This document shows, one piece after another, positions 11,998 through 24,159 of a stretch of 64,000 nucleotides of DNA; the stretch's first letter is position 1, and every line of letters starts with the position of its first letter. The stretch lies in the NCBI GenBank assembly GCA_008360975.2, contig CM039182.1, positions 89,177,405 through 89,241,404 on the forward strand, read 5' to 3'. This DNA is from Lichenostomus cassidix. Its lineage: Eukaryota; Chordata; Aves; Passeriformes; Meliphagidae. The notes below the pieces were generated by a model. That model was not told where the DNA came from, did no database searches, and saw only the letters and a program-made list of their open reading frames with translations. Made by a program: the position numbers and the translations under genes.

Positions 11998-12112
11998 ACT
12001 GCCTTATCTCACCCACTGGTTGTTTTCTTAGTCTCTCCCCTGTCCCATTGGGAAAGGAGTGATAGAGCAGCTTAATGGGCGCCTGGCACCCAGCCAAGGT
12101 CAACCTGCTACA

Positions 12113-13054
12113 GTGGCCTACAACCTGCCAGGGATTAGCTGAGATGGAGGGCAGTGAGCTGTCTTGAAGTCAGGACACAGGCACCAGCCTGGGCAAAAAT
12201 GCTGGTGGGCAAAAATGCCATGCATGTAATACCTTCTTTTTGGCCTGCAGTGCTTCTGCCCTCCTCTTCTACACCAGCTGTTGAAGAAGCTGGGTGGAGA
12301 GGACCTGCCTTTCATTGCAATATTGCAAAATTACTTTGGCTTCAGCAAATGTAGGTCTCCAGCCCCCTCAGTCATTGTCCCCATCTGCTTTGGGTGACAC
12401 AGAGCCAGGAGAGATTCTGGCCAAAATGAAGTGATACCAGTCAAACTTGACTGAAAACTGCTGCAATGTATAGGGGTCAGGTGTTTCCCCAGACTGCCCA
12501 GAGGCCCATTCTGGAGGGCAGGCTGTGATCAGGCCTTCAGAGAAAGCAGTGTGGGATGTAAAAGCTTAAGCTCTGGGAGCACAGGCAAAGGCAGAAGGGT
12601 GCTTTGAAAGTGGGCTGTGCACCATGGAAAGCTGCAAAGAAGTGCAGATGTCAGGGAGCAACCAGGCCATGAGCTAGCACTCGGGGGTTCTCCTTTGTTG
12701 CTGCCCTGAGATAGCAGGTGGCTTATTTCCAATCTGAAGGCTCATGTTTCCAAAGGGGGCTAAGAAGTGGTAGCCATCATCTTCGAGAAGATGAGAGCTG
12801 AGAGTACCTGTCTTGGCTAGGCCGAGCAATGACACTTTCACAGGCAGGAGCATGAGAGAAATAGAAACTGGAGAGAAATCAGTCTAGCCCCACAATAACA
12901 CCGACCCTGCATGCCTCGTCTTCGTCATTTCTGTCCCACTCAGGAGCAGGCAGTGTGCTTCCAACCATGGCCAAGTCTTTGCTGCAACCAAAACTTTTCT
13001 GAAGAAAACGAGATAGTTTCCCAGCAAAGGGTGTTGGTGAGCTAACCAGGGGAG
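12113..13054. other. GC-richer unassigned stretch between LTR and CR1
   Basis: Directly after the LTR end, TGGCCTACAACCTGCC at 12114-12129 weakly resembles an ERV primer-binding site (TGGNGCCCAACGTG type). This stretch could therefore be decayed ERV leader. A 12-base word GGGCAAAAATGC is repeated at 12191-12202 and 12207-12218. No gene was recognised, and frames are broken on both strands. Confidence 0.35.
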
Positions 13055-13555
13055 ATGCAGATCAAAGGAATTCTCTGTTCCCCTCTGCCCAGCTCTGAGA
13101 AGGAGAGACACCTGGAGTACTGTGTTCATTGTACTCCCCAGGTAGTGCAAGGCAGGCGGTGACTGGCTAGAGACAGCTTATCAGAGGGCCACAAGGCTGA
13201 GCAGGGGCTTGGGTGCAGAACACCTGCAGGGAGGTTTAGATCTTTGTTCATCAGTAAGAAGAGCATGTAAAAGAGACACCTCACTGCCATCTCCATCTAC
13301 CCTGGAGGATGCCAAAAGCCAGATACAGGCTTTAGCCTGAGCTGCACAATGACAGGACAGAAAGCAATGGATGGACAGTACAACTTTTAAATATTATGGA
13401 GAATCTTTTCTCCACACAGTTTTCCAAATGTGTGCAAGAATTTCTTGAATTCTCTATGGAGATATCCAAAACTATGGCAGACACATGCCCAAGCAGCCCA
13501 ATTTCAGGCAGCCTTGCAGGATCAGATCACCTGCAGAGGTTCTTTTTACTCAGTT
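13055..13555 (+). mobile_element. CR1 LINE 3' region, degraded
   Basis: Successive matches to CR1 sense wording occur in the right order. They are CCTCTGCCCAGCTCTGAGAA, CCTGGAGTACTGTGTTCA (13111 on), GAGGGCCACAAGGCTGAGCA, GACAGGACAGAAAGCAATGG (13351 on), TATGGAGATATCCAAAACTA, and finally GGATCAGATCACCTGCAGAG before a pyrimidine stretch. The end of the reverse transcriptase-proximal part and the 3' untranslated region are represented, with deletions and no open frame. It lies in the same orientation as the LTR upstream. Confidence 0.6.
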
Positions 13556-16500
13556 ATCACATGACTCTGAAATACACTGAAGCTGTTGTCACAGTGCCAG
13601 AATTTGATACATAAAAATCAGGAGTGGATGGTAATGGCTAGATTAGCCTTACCAGTTTGCAAGCAGTGGGTGAGTCTACTTAGAGTTTATTTAATCACTG
13701 CTGTGGTCATGAGTACTGTGCAAATTTTCTAGTGTTTTTTAAAGTGGTAGTATATTGATTATTTTTACCTCCTTAGGAAGCACTGTTATAAAAATCTTTA
13801 TACTCCCGCAAGTTCTTTAGTAAAGAGGATAAAAATCAAATTTCACAGCTGTGCTAACATTAGGGCCAGACCATTTTCAGTACATATTAAATAAAAAATT
13901 GCTAAAATAACATTAAAAGCCTAATTTAAGCTGACAAAGGCAAAGAAATCAGAATTTGGATGAAGAAAAGATGAAAAGGAAAGTAACCTCTCTCTAGACA
14001 TATACACACCAATTGTCTAAAGTTTTTTTAATGAGATTTATATTTCTTTTGGAAAAAGCCAAATGTCCCTGGGACTATTAGGGAACAAATAACATGGGAT
14101 CTTTTCCAAAATAATCTATTGTAATTCAGGATTTTCATAAATTTTAAAATATTTAATATAATTACTAAATTTTAACATCTCATATTAAGGATATTGGTTT
14201 CTTATGTTCCAATCAAATCCTTTGGATTTGTCATATTGGGAATACTGTATAATAAAAAAAAATAGAATAATATATGCAGTTAAATACACTTCTACAAAAG
14301 CACTTAAAGGATATTCAGACCAACTTCTGAAATATAAACAGATCGCACTCATTGTTTATTTTGGGGAGAGAAGTAGATCAGGAAGTTCAGCTAGTTCAAG
14401 TGTATTTTTAGAGTAAGACAAACTTTCAGAACTTCTTATGTCAATATATCAGTGGGAGTTACAGGGGCATCCCGTGAGTAGCTGGCAGGAAAATTAGAAC
14501 AAGAATGAAATACTGTAAAAATGGCATAATTATTATGGATGGCTCTGTGCATAATTTATGCCTTCTAATCAACTCTGAAAGAACCAATAATTGCTGCAAA
14601 AATGTTCTTCGTTTTGTGTTAGATGGATATTCTGTGGATTTAGTGGAAAAGGTGGTGCAACTATTTCCTGCCTTATTTGTACACTACAGATATATATGCA
14701 TTGTGAGATGGTTTACAATTCCTTTTGAAGCTTTCTTTTGTATTGAAAAGCATTTACAATAATGGTGCACACCATACATAATTACACTATAGCTTTGAAA
14801 CAGGGTATGCTGAGGAGTAGATGAAGCTTGATCTGAAGTCACCAGGTACAGATATCTGTTGAGTAGTCACTGGTGTGCTATACTGCTGGGTTTTCTCAGA
14901 CAGCAGTATCTGGAAGAGGAAGCTGGGGTCTGAAGTGTCAGCCTTTGTTATCACAGGGTGAGTGACCTTTCAAAATGTATGATAAATTAATATTCTAATA
15001 ATTTGTCAATTCAACATTGTCTCACAATTCCCAAGCTGATCTTGGATATTGTACCTTTCTTGTCTCTTTTAGTATTGTGGATATAGCTTTTTCCTGCAAG
15101 AAAACACCTATTTTTATTTTTAAACAAAGGCAGAGAGTTTTTAACCAAGTGGAAAAAAGTAACTGTTAGCTTATCTTTAAAAATACTTTCTGTAACATAT
15201 TAATGTGTGATATACCTACATTTAACATGGAAACGATCCATATTGAAAGAAAACTATACTAAAGATAAAATCTCAGTATGAAAGCTAACAATTACTCCAG
15301 CATTCTACTTTTAATGGCTCAGCTACAGTCAATACAAACAAAATCAGTGGCTTTTGTTTATTTTTCAATATAGGCCTTGGAAAGTAAAGTACTGGTTCTA
15401 AAAGGTAGAGAAAAGGTAATGAATTAAAAAAATAAATTATGAACCCGGAAAAAAACAATCCCTCTCCTGCCCATATGCTACTTGCCCTTGAAGGCCAATG
15501 TTGTACTTGAAAATTGCTTTGCCACCTAGAAGAGGTTGCCTGATGTCAGCCCCTCTCTAATGACTCTCATGGGGTTATCATAAGTTTCGTGTCTGTGCAC
15601 ATCAACAAGTAGCATGCCAGTGCCAGCTCTCACAGCTGCAAGGATCAGTTTAGAACATCAAAAGAGCTTTTGGCTGCAACTCCAGTGTCCCCAGCTAGTT
15701 TGTGCACTGTGTTTTTCTTTGGCCATATCATGGCCATTGTAGTATGAGATGGTTGTCCATGTCAGAAAATCTGGAACCATTTGGAGATAATCTGGAACGT
15801 CTTTGCTTCTGAATTTGACACTTCAGTGAATGACCAAGAGATAATTTTTTTTAACAATTAAAAACCAAATCAGACAAAACTAACAACAATAAACCCCTCC
15901 CACCCAAGCACCCAAACAACAGGGGAAATGTATACATGATCTCATGTATATGTAAGTTTATTCAGAGGGGAAAATAAATGAATTATTTAATTTTTTCAAT
16001 AGACATATTCAATAAAAAGACAGAATGTGTTACTTTTCTACTACAATAAAATGTCTGAAATGAAAGTATTTCTGCTGACATGATATGGGAGCGATTGCTT
16101 TTTTTTTGTGGGGGGGAGGTTTGTGCCCTTTCCCAATACCCCACCCCTGAGAAAGTTTAACAAAGCCCAACAACCAAGAAGGGTAAATCTGCATGGCAAA
16201 GTCTTGGATATTTTTAAGTTGTCCATATAAGCATACCTTGTGTGGTCTGATATGTAGTTCAGGATGCAGTTTTCAAAAATGTCAAGCATGCACATGACTT
16301 ATAAGCACACATCACTTTTCAGTTTTAACAATTTTAGAGAAATCACCCAAAGGCCAGAAGAGCAAAGAACATTCATACCCAGTAGAAAATGTATTTTACA
16401 GTAAATTTAGCTTATGAATGGAAACCTGTTGAAGCTACATTCTTATAGCCAAAGTGCTCCTCATTTGTTGGCAATACTCCAGTTCTGTTTTATGGAAAAC

Positions 16501-19500
16501 ATACATACTTATTTAATAAGCTCCCTTCTCTACATTAATGTACATTGCTACATTAAATCACTGTTTTTTCAAGCACAGATGTTACCACTCTTTGTCTTGT
16601 ACCAAAAATGGTCTTAAAATACATAGCATAACATTGGCCTTGATGAAAACCTATCTAGCAGGGGATACCACTTGGTCATCCTATAAGAAGAATAATGTTG
16701 TTATAGCCTTCTATATTTTTTTTTTCCCAGGGGATTTGGGCCCATCTTTCTTTCCTTTCATTCTCCATGCTGTTTTCAGCTTGCCTAGAGCCCCTGTGTG
16801 CTTCACACTATTTTCCCACAAAATTATTCTGTAGAGCAAAACACAAAATTAGGAATAAGCACCTATACAATTGTAGTCTAGGAAACTCTTGCTGTAACCA
16901 TTGCCTACTTCCTCATTTTACAAAACTTTAGCAGCAAGTCAGCAGATTTATGTTTTAGATAAAAGTCACCTAATTGCATTCCTTGGTTTGAGAAAAATAA
17001 ACTTACAAAAAACTCATCTGTCTTGACTACAAAGTGAGTTTATAAAAGAACTTTAGCACAGGAAAATACTGGACAGGGTTCTGAATAGTTTTCTTCTTGC
17101 AATATTTATATAAACTACTTTTAAAAGCATAAGGACTGTTTTCCCTCTGCATACATTTACAGCATAAATATCATCAATGGAGGTAGGAACAATATGCATG
17201 TTTGGACAATAAACCCTTTAAAGACTATGACTGAAACATACAGAACTAGGAAAAAATCCCTTAAAGAAGAAATGCACCAGTAACGAATGCAGCAATCTAG
17301 AGTGCTCTACGAGCAAATTGCTAGTTCACACTTTTAACACATCAGTGGAGACAGAGGGGTAGTTATTAACTTTTGACAATGTCACAGGGAGCCAAATCAC
17401 ACACTGTTGATATCAGTTTCAAATTTAAATATATGTGGACATCTCCTAAAGAAAAATAAAGAAGTAAAGAGATAAAGAAGACCTCTTGAGTTACCTTCAG
17501 ACAATGCCAATGTCTATATAAGCAATGAATTGAATTGAACCTATTGCACTCACTAAGGTTTTATACAAGGACTTTTATGTCTGTTTAAATCAAGCTATTG
17601 TTCTAGCAGAGATACACGATTGGATTGCTTTTATGGTTTTGTTTTTGTTTTCTTTTTTATTGTTTTTGTGGCAGGGTCCATTACCTGTATCTGCAGAGGG
17701 AAGGATGCTGGAATTTAATATTAAAGTGAACAAATACATTTAGTTCAGTTGAATATTCCATCCCTACAATGATAAATACCTTTTATGGGTTAGACATTTC
17801 TATTAAGGCTTACTGAAAGCAAAGGAATCTGCTTTTGGAAAATTTTGAATTAAAGAGTAAGCAGGTAAACCAATTTCTGGAGACAGTATTCTGCAGTGAC
17901 ATCTGTGTAACAGTGACACTGTAGCTTATTAGCTAAATGTTGCTGCCTTAAAAAAAAAGTTGGAAATTTTCTACATTCAAAATCCATACTGCTAAATCCT
18001 GAATGCTGATAAAATAAGCAAATTTCCTATGTTTAGTCTGTAATAAGCATGATGGACTCCTTTAGAACTAACAGGGTTAAAGCCTTCAAGCTGTTTGTGT
18101 GAGGCAATCAGAGAGGCCCAACCTGAGAGGAAACAAGCTGGAATGCAGTGGTGCTAGTGGCAGTTGTATGGTGTGATCAGCACATGGCAGGATGAGGCTT
18201 ACAGCCTAGTCTTATGAGAACTAAATGAAATATAATTCCTCCAGGAAAACTTTCATAGTGTTATCCAGTGCATTGACCCTGAAAAATCCATAGACTGTCT
18301 TATAGCACCTTTGGTCTAGATCATGTATAAGTTTTACCCTTTCAGTTATGCTCTTAGCTATTGAACTCTAGATCTTTCAGTCACGTGTCAAAATAAATAC
18401 TGTCTGACAGCTAAAGAATACCTTTATCATTCCCCGTTGCTCACTGACTTCATATAAGCATACCTTTAGTCTTCACAAGAAAAAAGGAGGCTGTGATCTC
18501 AATATTTCAACACTTTTATTTACCTTATCTGTAATATAATTAATAGATGACTGCATAAAGATCAAGGTGGCTATCAAAGAAAATGAGACAGCTTCATATG
18601 AAACTTGCTCTTTTGAATCAGTCTAGGACTCTATCAAAGCATGTGTGATAATTTCATGTAAATCCCGGTGTTCTGAATCTGTATCTTTTAACCTGTACAT
18701 ACCATTTTTAACACACTACATTTCAAAGACATTCAAAGCTGATCTAATTTGTATTACAGAATTACATTATAATCTGCAAGCAGCACATCATACTGATTTC
18801 TTAAAATTAATGTGGAAGCTCATTATAAAGACATCTACAGAGGGCTCATGTAGTCTTTCTCAAAAATACTGTGACTTAAACCAACCACATTCTCTATTTA
18901 AAGTACACCTTTTTCTAGCCAGTCAGATCTTTCTCTGAAGTCTAGATTTTGAAATTTTGTATTTTGAGCATAAACCCAAGAGTGAAATATTCAGCAGCAT
19001 CCAGGATTGCCATTTGTAAACCATCCCAAATTTTTGGTGTTGAAATACATTAAAAAGTTTTCAATTTTTGGTTTATGAGATGATGAATTAAGGAGATTGT
19101 TCACCATGGTGGAAATAAATGGAAACTATGGACTGAAGTAAAAAGCAGTAATACTAAGTGGGGTTGCATTTTTGCTATCTTGTTTATGTGAGACGTAAAT
19201 TGACTTTTAAAAGTGAACCTAGTATTATAAATTCAATAAACAGACTTAAAAAAACAGTCCTGTAATCCTTGTCATGACAAAATAACAGATACTTGTTTAC
19301 CACAGAACCATTCTAGATGGGCTACAGCCAGGATTTGCCCTTTTTCCATGTTCCAGGACAAACCACTTTTTGGAAAAACGCAGCAAAAGTAGTGTAGCTT
19401 TGCAGGCCAATCTATTCAGACAGATTATAAATTGCAAGATGACCTCTTTAAGTCTGTTTTTAAATTAACACTGAGTCATTACACTTGAGAACTGTCCCAT

Positions 19501-21259
19501 GCCAACATTACTTTACTCGCTAACCTCCTGTCTGCCCAAATAAGCAAATTACATCTGCCTATTTTTATTCTCTTTTCCAGATTAGGAGGAACTAGCCACA
19601 TTATCCAAGATAGCAATACCTAACAAAAACTAAATATGAACTTTACATGAGGTGAATAGCTGACTAGCATCAAGATTCATCAAATGATGAAAAAAAAAGG
19701 AAAGTGGTCTTCTCTGGAAGGACCTTGATCCTTAGAGCCAGTTTGATATGCTGAATATTGCAATTTAAGAAGTTGAATTACAGCTATCAGTTTTTAATGC
19801 ATGAACATGTCTAAAACTACAGTCAGGTAATCTGAGCACAGAAAACAAGGTAGCTGGATCATACTTCATGCCCATATGTTACTTTTTAATGGAGTGGTAT
19901 CAAACCAGGTCTAGCTGATATTCTTGTTCTAGCCGATAGCATTACCATGTGTTCTTTCAAGAACATGTCTTCATAAAGGGACAAAGAGAACTGATCCTAT
20001 TCTTACTTACCCAATTGCTTCTACATAGATTGCTGGGAGTCATAAACCCCTAAAAAGAATCAAAATTTACAGGCCCGTACAACTTGTATTAGCTACAGTT
20101 ACAGGTAGCCTTGAAAGTCTAAAAATGTACCAAGCAGATCTTTTGTTCAGAACACACAGGAAAAAGAGCTAGAACAAATGTCTTCCAGTTAACTCCACAG
20201 ATCTAGCTGTGCTGCTCTCAGAAGAGATAGAGGATCTTCAGAGTGCCTAACTCCTGATGAGCATAATCCAGTTTGATATAGCTATTTACCCATCGTTTCA
20301 GAACACTCAGCTTTACAGCAAGGCAGAGCTGTGAGGTTCAGAGCTGACAACTGCCTAGTAGCTGCCAGACAATCCAGGAAAAGCAGTGTCTGAATAGACG
20401 AAAAACCCACAGAAAGCTGATGAACAGGAAAGCCTAAACAAAGTTGACGCGCTGTATATTTTAAGGCCATCTTTCTGCTTCATCCATCTGTAAGTGGAGG
20501 GTGTTTGACTACTGTTTTTTTTCTGTGAAAGCATCGGTGTCTTGGGTTCCTACTATCAAGTACCTAGGTGTTTTTGACTAATTTGCAGCAGGCAGAGGTT
20601 ATATTTAGAGCAAGGGATTAGATGTGGATTATTCATTTACAAGGCAACAGGAATAAGGACTGTGCAATGAATGCAGAGAGACATGATAGCACTTTCCCTG
20701 AATCTCATACAGGCAATCACAGCTGCAATTTTATATTTTTTGCTCATCATTTCCAATAAAATTGGCACAAAGTTCTCGGAGATCACGATCACATAACTGA
20801 GGACACCATTTCACCCACTACCTTTAATTGGAAGAATGTGCATGCCAGGGAAAAAGCTTGGTCTCTTAATTCTAGAGAAGGCATTAGCAAAAAACATGAA
20901 GGCTAAAGCCCATGAAAGCTTCCTGTTTCACCAAGGGACCCTGATAATAATACACTCTTTCTACACTAAAACATGATCATCCTGGGATACATATTAATTT
21001 TGGCTTAAAAGAGCAATAACTTAATGTAGTATAGAAACAAACCTGTTACGGAGAAAACATTTTGCACCCCTTGTCAAAAACTGTTTAATAATTTGAATGA
21101 GTCTTTTAAACAAGCAGAAGACTGAAGAATGATTCTGCTGGCCTTTCTTAAGAACTCTTTAAAAAAAAAAAGCCCTGAAACAACAATTCCTGTTTCACCT
21201 CTTCCCCAGAGAAAAAGAGCCCAAACAGAGAAATGATCCCTGCTAAAAACAAGTACTGA
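13556..21259. other. Unique AT-rich noncoding sequence
   Basis: No gene or mobile element was recognised over 7.7 kb. It holds an A/C-only tract (about 15855-15921), a T9 run beside a G7 run (16099-16116), and scattered AATAAA words that are expected by chance in AT-rich DNA. Bases 15470-15790 and 18050-18200 are a little less AT-rich, without identifiable content. Confidence 0.5.
15855..15921. repeat. Strand-asymmetric A/C-rich tract
   Basis: For about 67 bases the plus strand is nearly all A and C (AAAACCAAATCAGACAAAAC, later CCCACCCAAGCACCCAAACA). It resembles a decayed low-complexity A-rich region rather than a perfect microsatellite. Confidence 0.5.
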
Positions 21260-21700
21260 TCTGAAGCAACTAGTGATGTTTCAGCTTTGAGTGCATGCCT
21301 TATTTTTCAGGAAATAACTTAAATCCAGTACAGATTACAGCTATGAAATAAAAAGCAGAGCCACATCTGGCTGTCACATCTGTGCAAAGCAAAGCTTACT
21401 TTGTTTAGCCTGTCTGATTTATGGGTATATCTAAATCATCTCAAGGCTATTTCATTTCTCATTTGCATAAAGAAAGCAACAATATTGTATAATTTTTAAT
21501 TGCTATAATGTGCAAAGAGATTTTGGGCCATGTCGCTTCACTGTAGTGTCTTTGAAGAATATCTAAACCAAGGGGAAAAATTGCACAAATTTGTTTCTCA
21601 GATTTAAAAACAAAGCATAAATATTGCAAATGAATAAAATATATATTTACATCTACAGATATGGCAAACTGTAAAATTGGATATCCTACTATATAATTAA
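21260..21700. other. Candidate conserved noncoding element
   Basis: This stretch contains a perfect POU-type octamer ATTTGCAT (21461-21468) and homeodomain-like TTTTTAATTGCTATAA words. It has an even, repeat-free texture. The look is that of developmental enhancers in gene deserts. That is an impression from motif content only; no alignment was available. Confidence 0.2.
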
Positions 21701-24159
21701 AAATATGTGGGTTTTTTTAAGAGATATTAAAAATTATTAAGTCAAATGAGGGAAAACTGCTGCCTCATTTTTATTACAACAAGCTTTGGTCAGATTTTCA
21801 GCCTTGTAAATGAATTACATGGATTACTGGGTTCATTGTAAGGTGATGAACCCATTAAATTACAGTTCTTAAAATTAGGCTACCAATCAAAAGCAACAAA
21901 AATTTTAAAAATATTTTCTGGTTTTGCAGTGTTGAATGTGGAAATAAAAAAAATTAAATATTATCATTGAAATTCCACTTGAAATATTAAAAAAAAGCTA
22001 AGCTTTTCTTCAGATTATACTTCTATTGTTACTGCCTATTTTCATATTCTATCAAATACATAACATTCATGATAACTGCATTTTATATTTTTATGTACAT
22101 ATTATTATTAATACTTGTAAACATGACAGGGAGAAGCTTCCATGACTCTGAGATATTACTGAGTTTAACTCAAGATCTGCACAAATCCAGACATATATCA
22201 TTGTGGGTTCTTTTTTGCTATTATCATGGCTTTAGTTGCATAGACATCACTATGGAAAACGAAGTTTTTATATTTTAAACAGTTACACATTTGGTTATAT
22301 TTGCACACAAAGCCTGCTTCAAAAAATCATGAAAATACACAGCCAAACTGTACAGAAATGTAACCTGCTCAACAAAGCAGGTTAAAATAAGCACAGTGGA
22401 TTAGGTTCATTAACTGTTCCACTACAGTTGAGTACATATATGCATAAAGATAAATAACTGGACCCAGAATAAATCTATTGATAATTTAGTCCTCTTATAA
22501 CAAGGGTCTGAAGGAAAATGTGAAAACCAAGAGAAAAAGTGTCACAAACAAAGCTTGACAAAAAGAAAAGAGCCATTTAGAATATTGCAGAAATTCAGTT
22601 TGCATATTGCAAAGGGGATGGAGAAAAAGATAAGAGAAAAACAACAATATAAAGTTCATACATCAACAGATACAGTAAATGCAGCTGCAGCACAATGTAA
22701 AAGAATGAAATTGTAAGCAAAACACAAAATTCTATGATCTTTGTTGATTGGTATTAACTTAAGTTAATCACTGTCTGTAATGGGAAAATGCTAAGAATTA
22801 TTTTAAAACAAACTTTATAGTTTGGAAGTTAGATCAACACCAACTTTAGATGTCAGAAATTGTTATTTCTATAATGAAACAGGATCACATCATAGTTGTT
22901 CAAATAGACAATGTACAGAGTGAAAAAAAAAACCCCTTGGGATTAATACAATGGCATTTATAACAGAATTCCCATATTAAGCTATAATTACTTTTTAATG
23001 TTTTGGAAGACTTTTTCTCATATACTATGAGACAAAAGTCCTGTACATAATATGGTTTTAAGATGTATTCTCTAGAAAAGGGCACAAAACATTTGTATAT
23101 TTGTTTCATTCACACTGCAAATGCATTCTACCGTGAGCCTATTTTCTCTAATACTGTGATGTTGCTTTCGTTCCCTCCATGCTCCAGCAAAATTGTTGAT
23201 GGAATATACTTTAAAGTGCTAACCACATAACAAAACCACTCCAATAATTTGAAAGTATGTGGAGTCTTGAAAAACATCAAGCTAAAACAGCTAAGTTTAA
23301 GAGATTCACAACTCATAGAGTAATGTCATGCAATATGTTCTTCATGTGAATAGTTGTTTTCTTTAGCTCACACTAAAGATATGGAATGTTTGACAATAGA
23401 CACGAATGACATTTGGACCAGATTAGAACTATATTGGCTTACAAAATCAGAGTCAGACTGGAAAGACAAGATATAGGTTATGTAATTCAGAAAGGACAAA
23501 CAATTTCTAGTGTGATACAGTTGTAGCTGGTTCTGTTCTCAAGTACCAGTGACTGCAAATTAGTAGAATATTTTCCCAAGTGCAAAGACATCTTACATAG
23601 AGAAAAATTTTAAATAATAATACCCTCAAACTTCAAAACACTCAAACTCTGACCTGTTTAAAATAGTCCTCAAACAGTTCAACTTTTAAAAGGCTTATTG
23701 TAGAAAACAATAAGCAATATAGTAAGCACTGAAAATAAGGGTGATAACAAAGTTACTTTCCTTGAAATTGCAGATTTATCTTTACTGAAAATATATATTT
23801 ACATTTCTTCAGAGATCTCAAAGTTAAAAAAAGAAGCAGAAAGAATAAATTGCATCTACCTTCGAACTGTGAGCCCTCTGGTGCAAGAACTATTCATTCT
23901 TCTGTTCTAATATGATATTTAACACAGTGGTGCTTTGGTTTTGGTTAATTCCTGGCAATAATACAGTAAACAAGATTAAATTAAAATAACAAGAGCAATT
24001 CAGAGGTTTCGGTTCACTTTGTTTTGGAAGAGACAGGAAAGTTGCTGTTCAGTAGATCAGTGATTATAGTGAAATTCCAGCAGAGCACTTAAGCACCACT
24101 TAATCTGGGGGACTTTGGGGAAACCTTCATGTTACACAGACCTGATATTCACTTTTTGC
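21701..24159. other. Unique AT-rich noncoding sequence
   Basis: No gene or recognised repeat family. It holds short A runs (such as 22923-22932) and many short frames without protein character. Confidence 0.5.

Larger units (their letters stand above)
11579..12112 (+). mobile_element. Avian ERVL-type long terminal repeat, near full length
   Basis: About 534 bases follow the bird ERVL LTR consensus in order. They show TTGGGTCTG near the start, GTGTTGATAACAGGCCACTG, TTTTGGCTACTGCTGAGCAG, CAACCAAAGGGATATTACAT, ACCATATGATGTCAGCTCAG, a TATA box, GAAGCCTTGCTTCCCAGGAG, CTGATGGGAAGTAGAGACTG, and an AATAAA signal followed by CTGCCTTATCTCACCCACTG. The end reads ..CTACA, the expected TG...CA type border. 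The start has decayed to TATATTGGG where the second copy has TGTGTTGGG. It could be a solo LTR or one LTR of a decayed provirus. It carries U3, R and U5, so it once had promoter and polyadenylation function. Confidence 0.8.
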
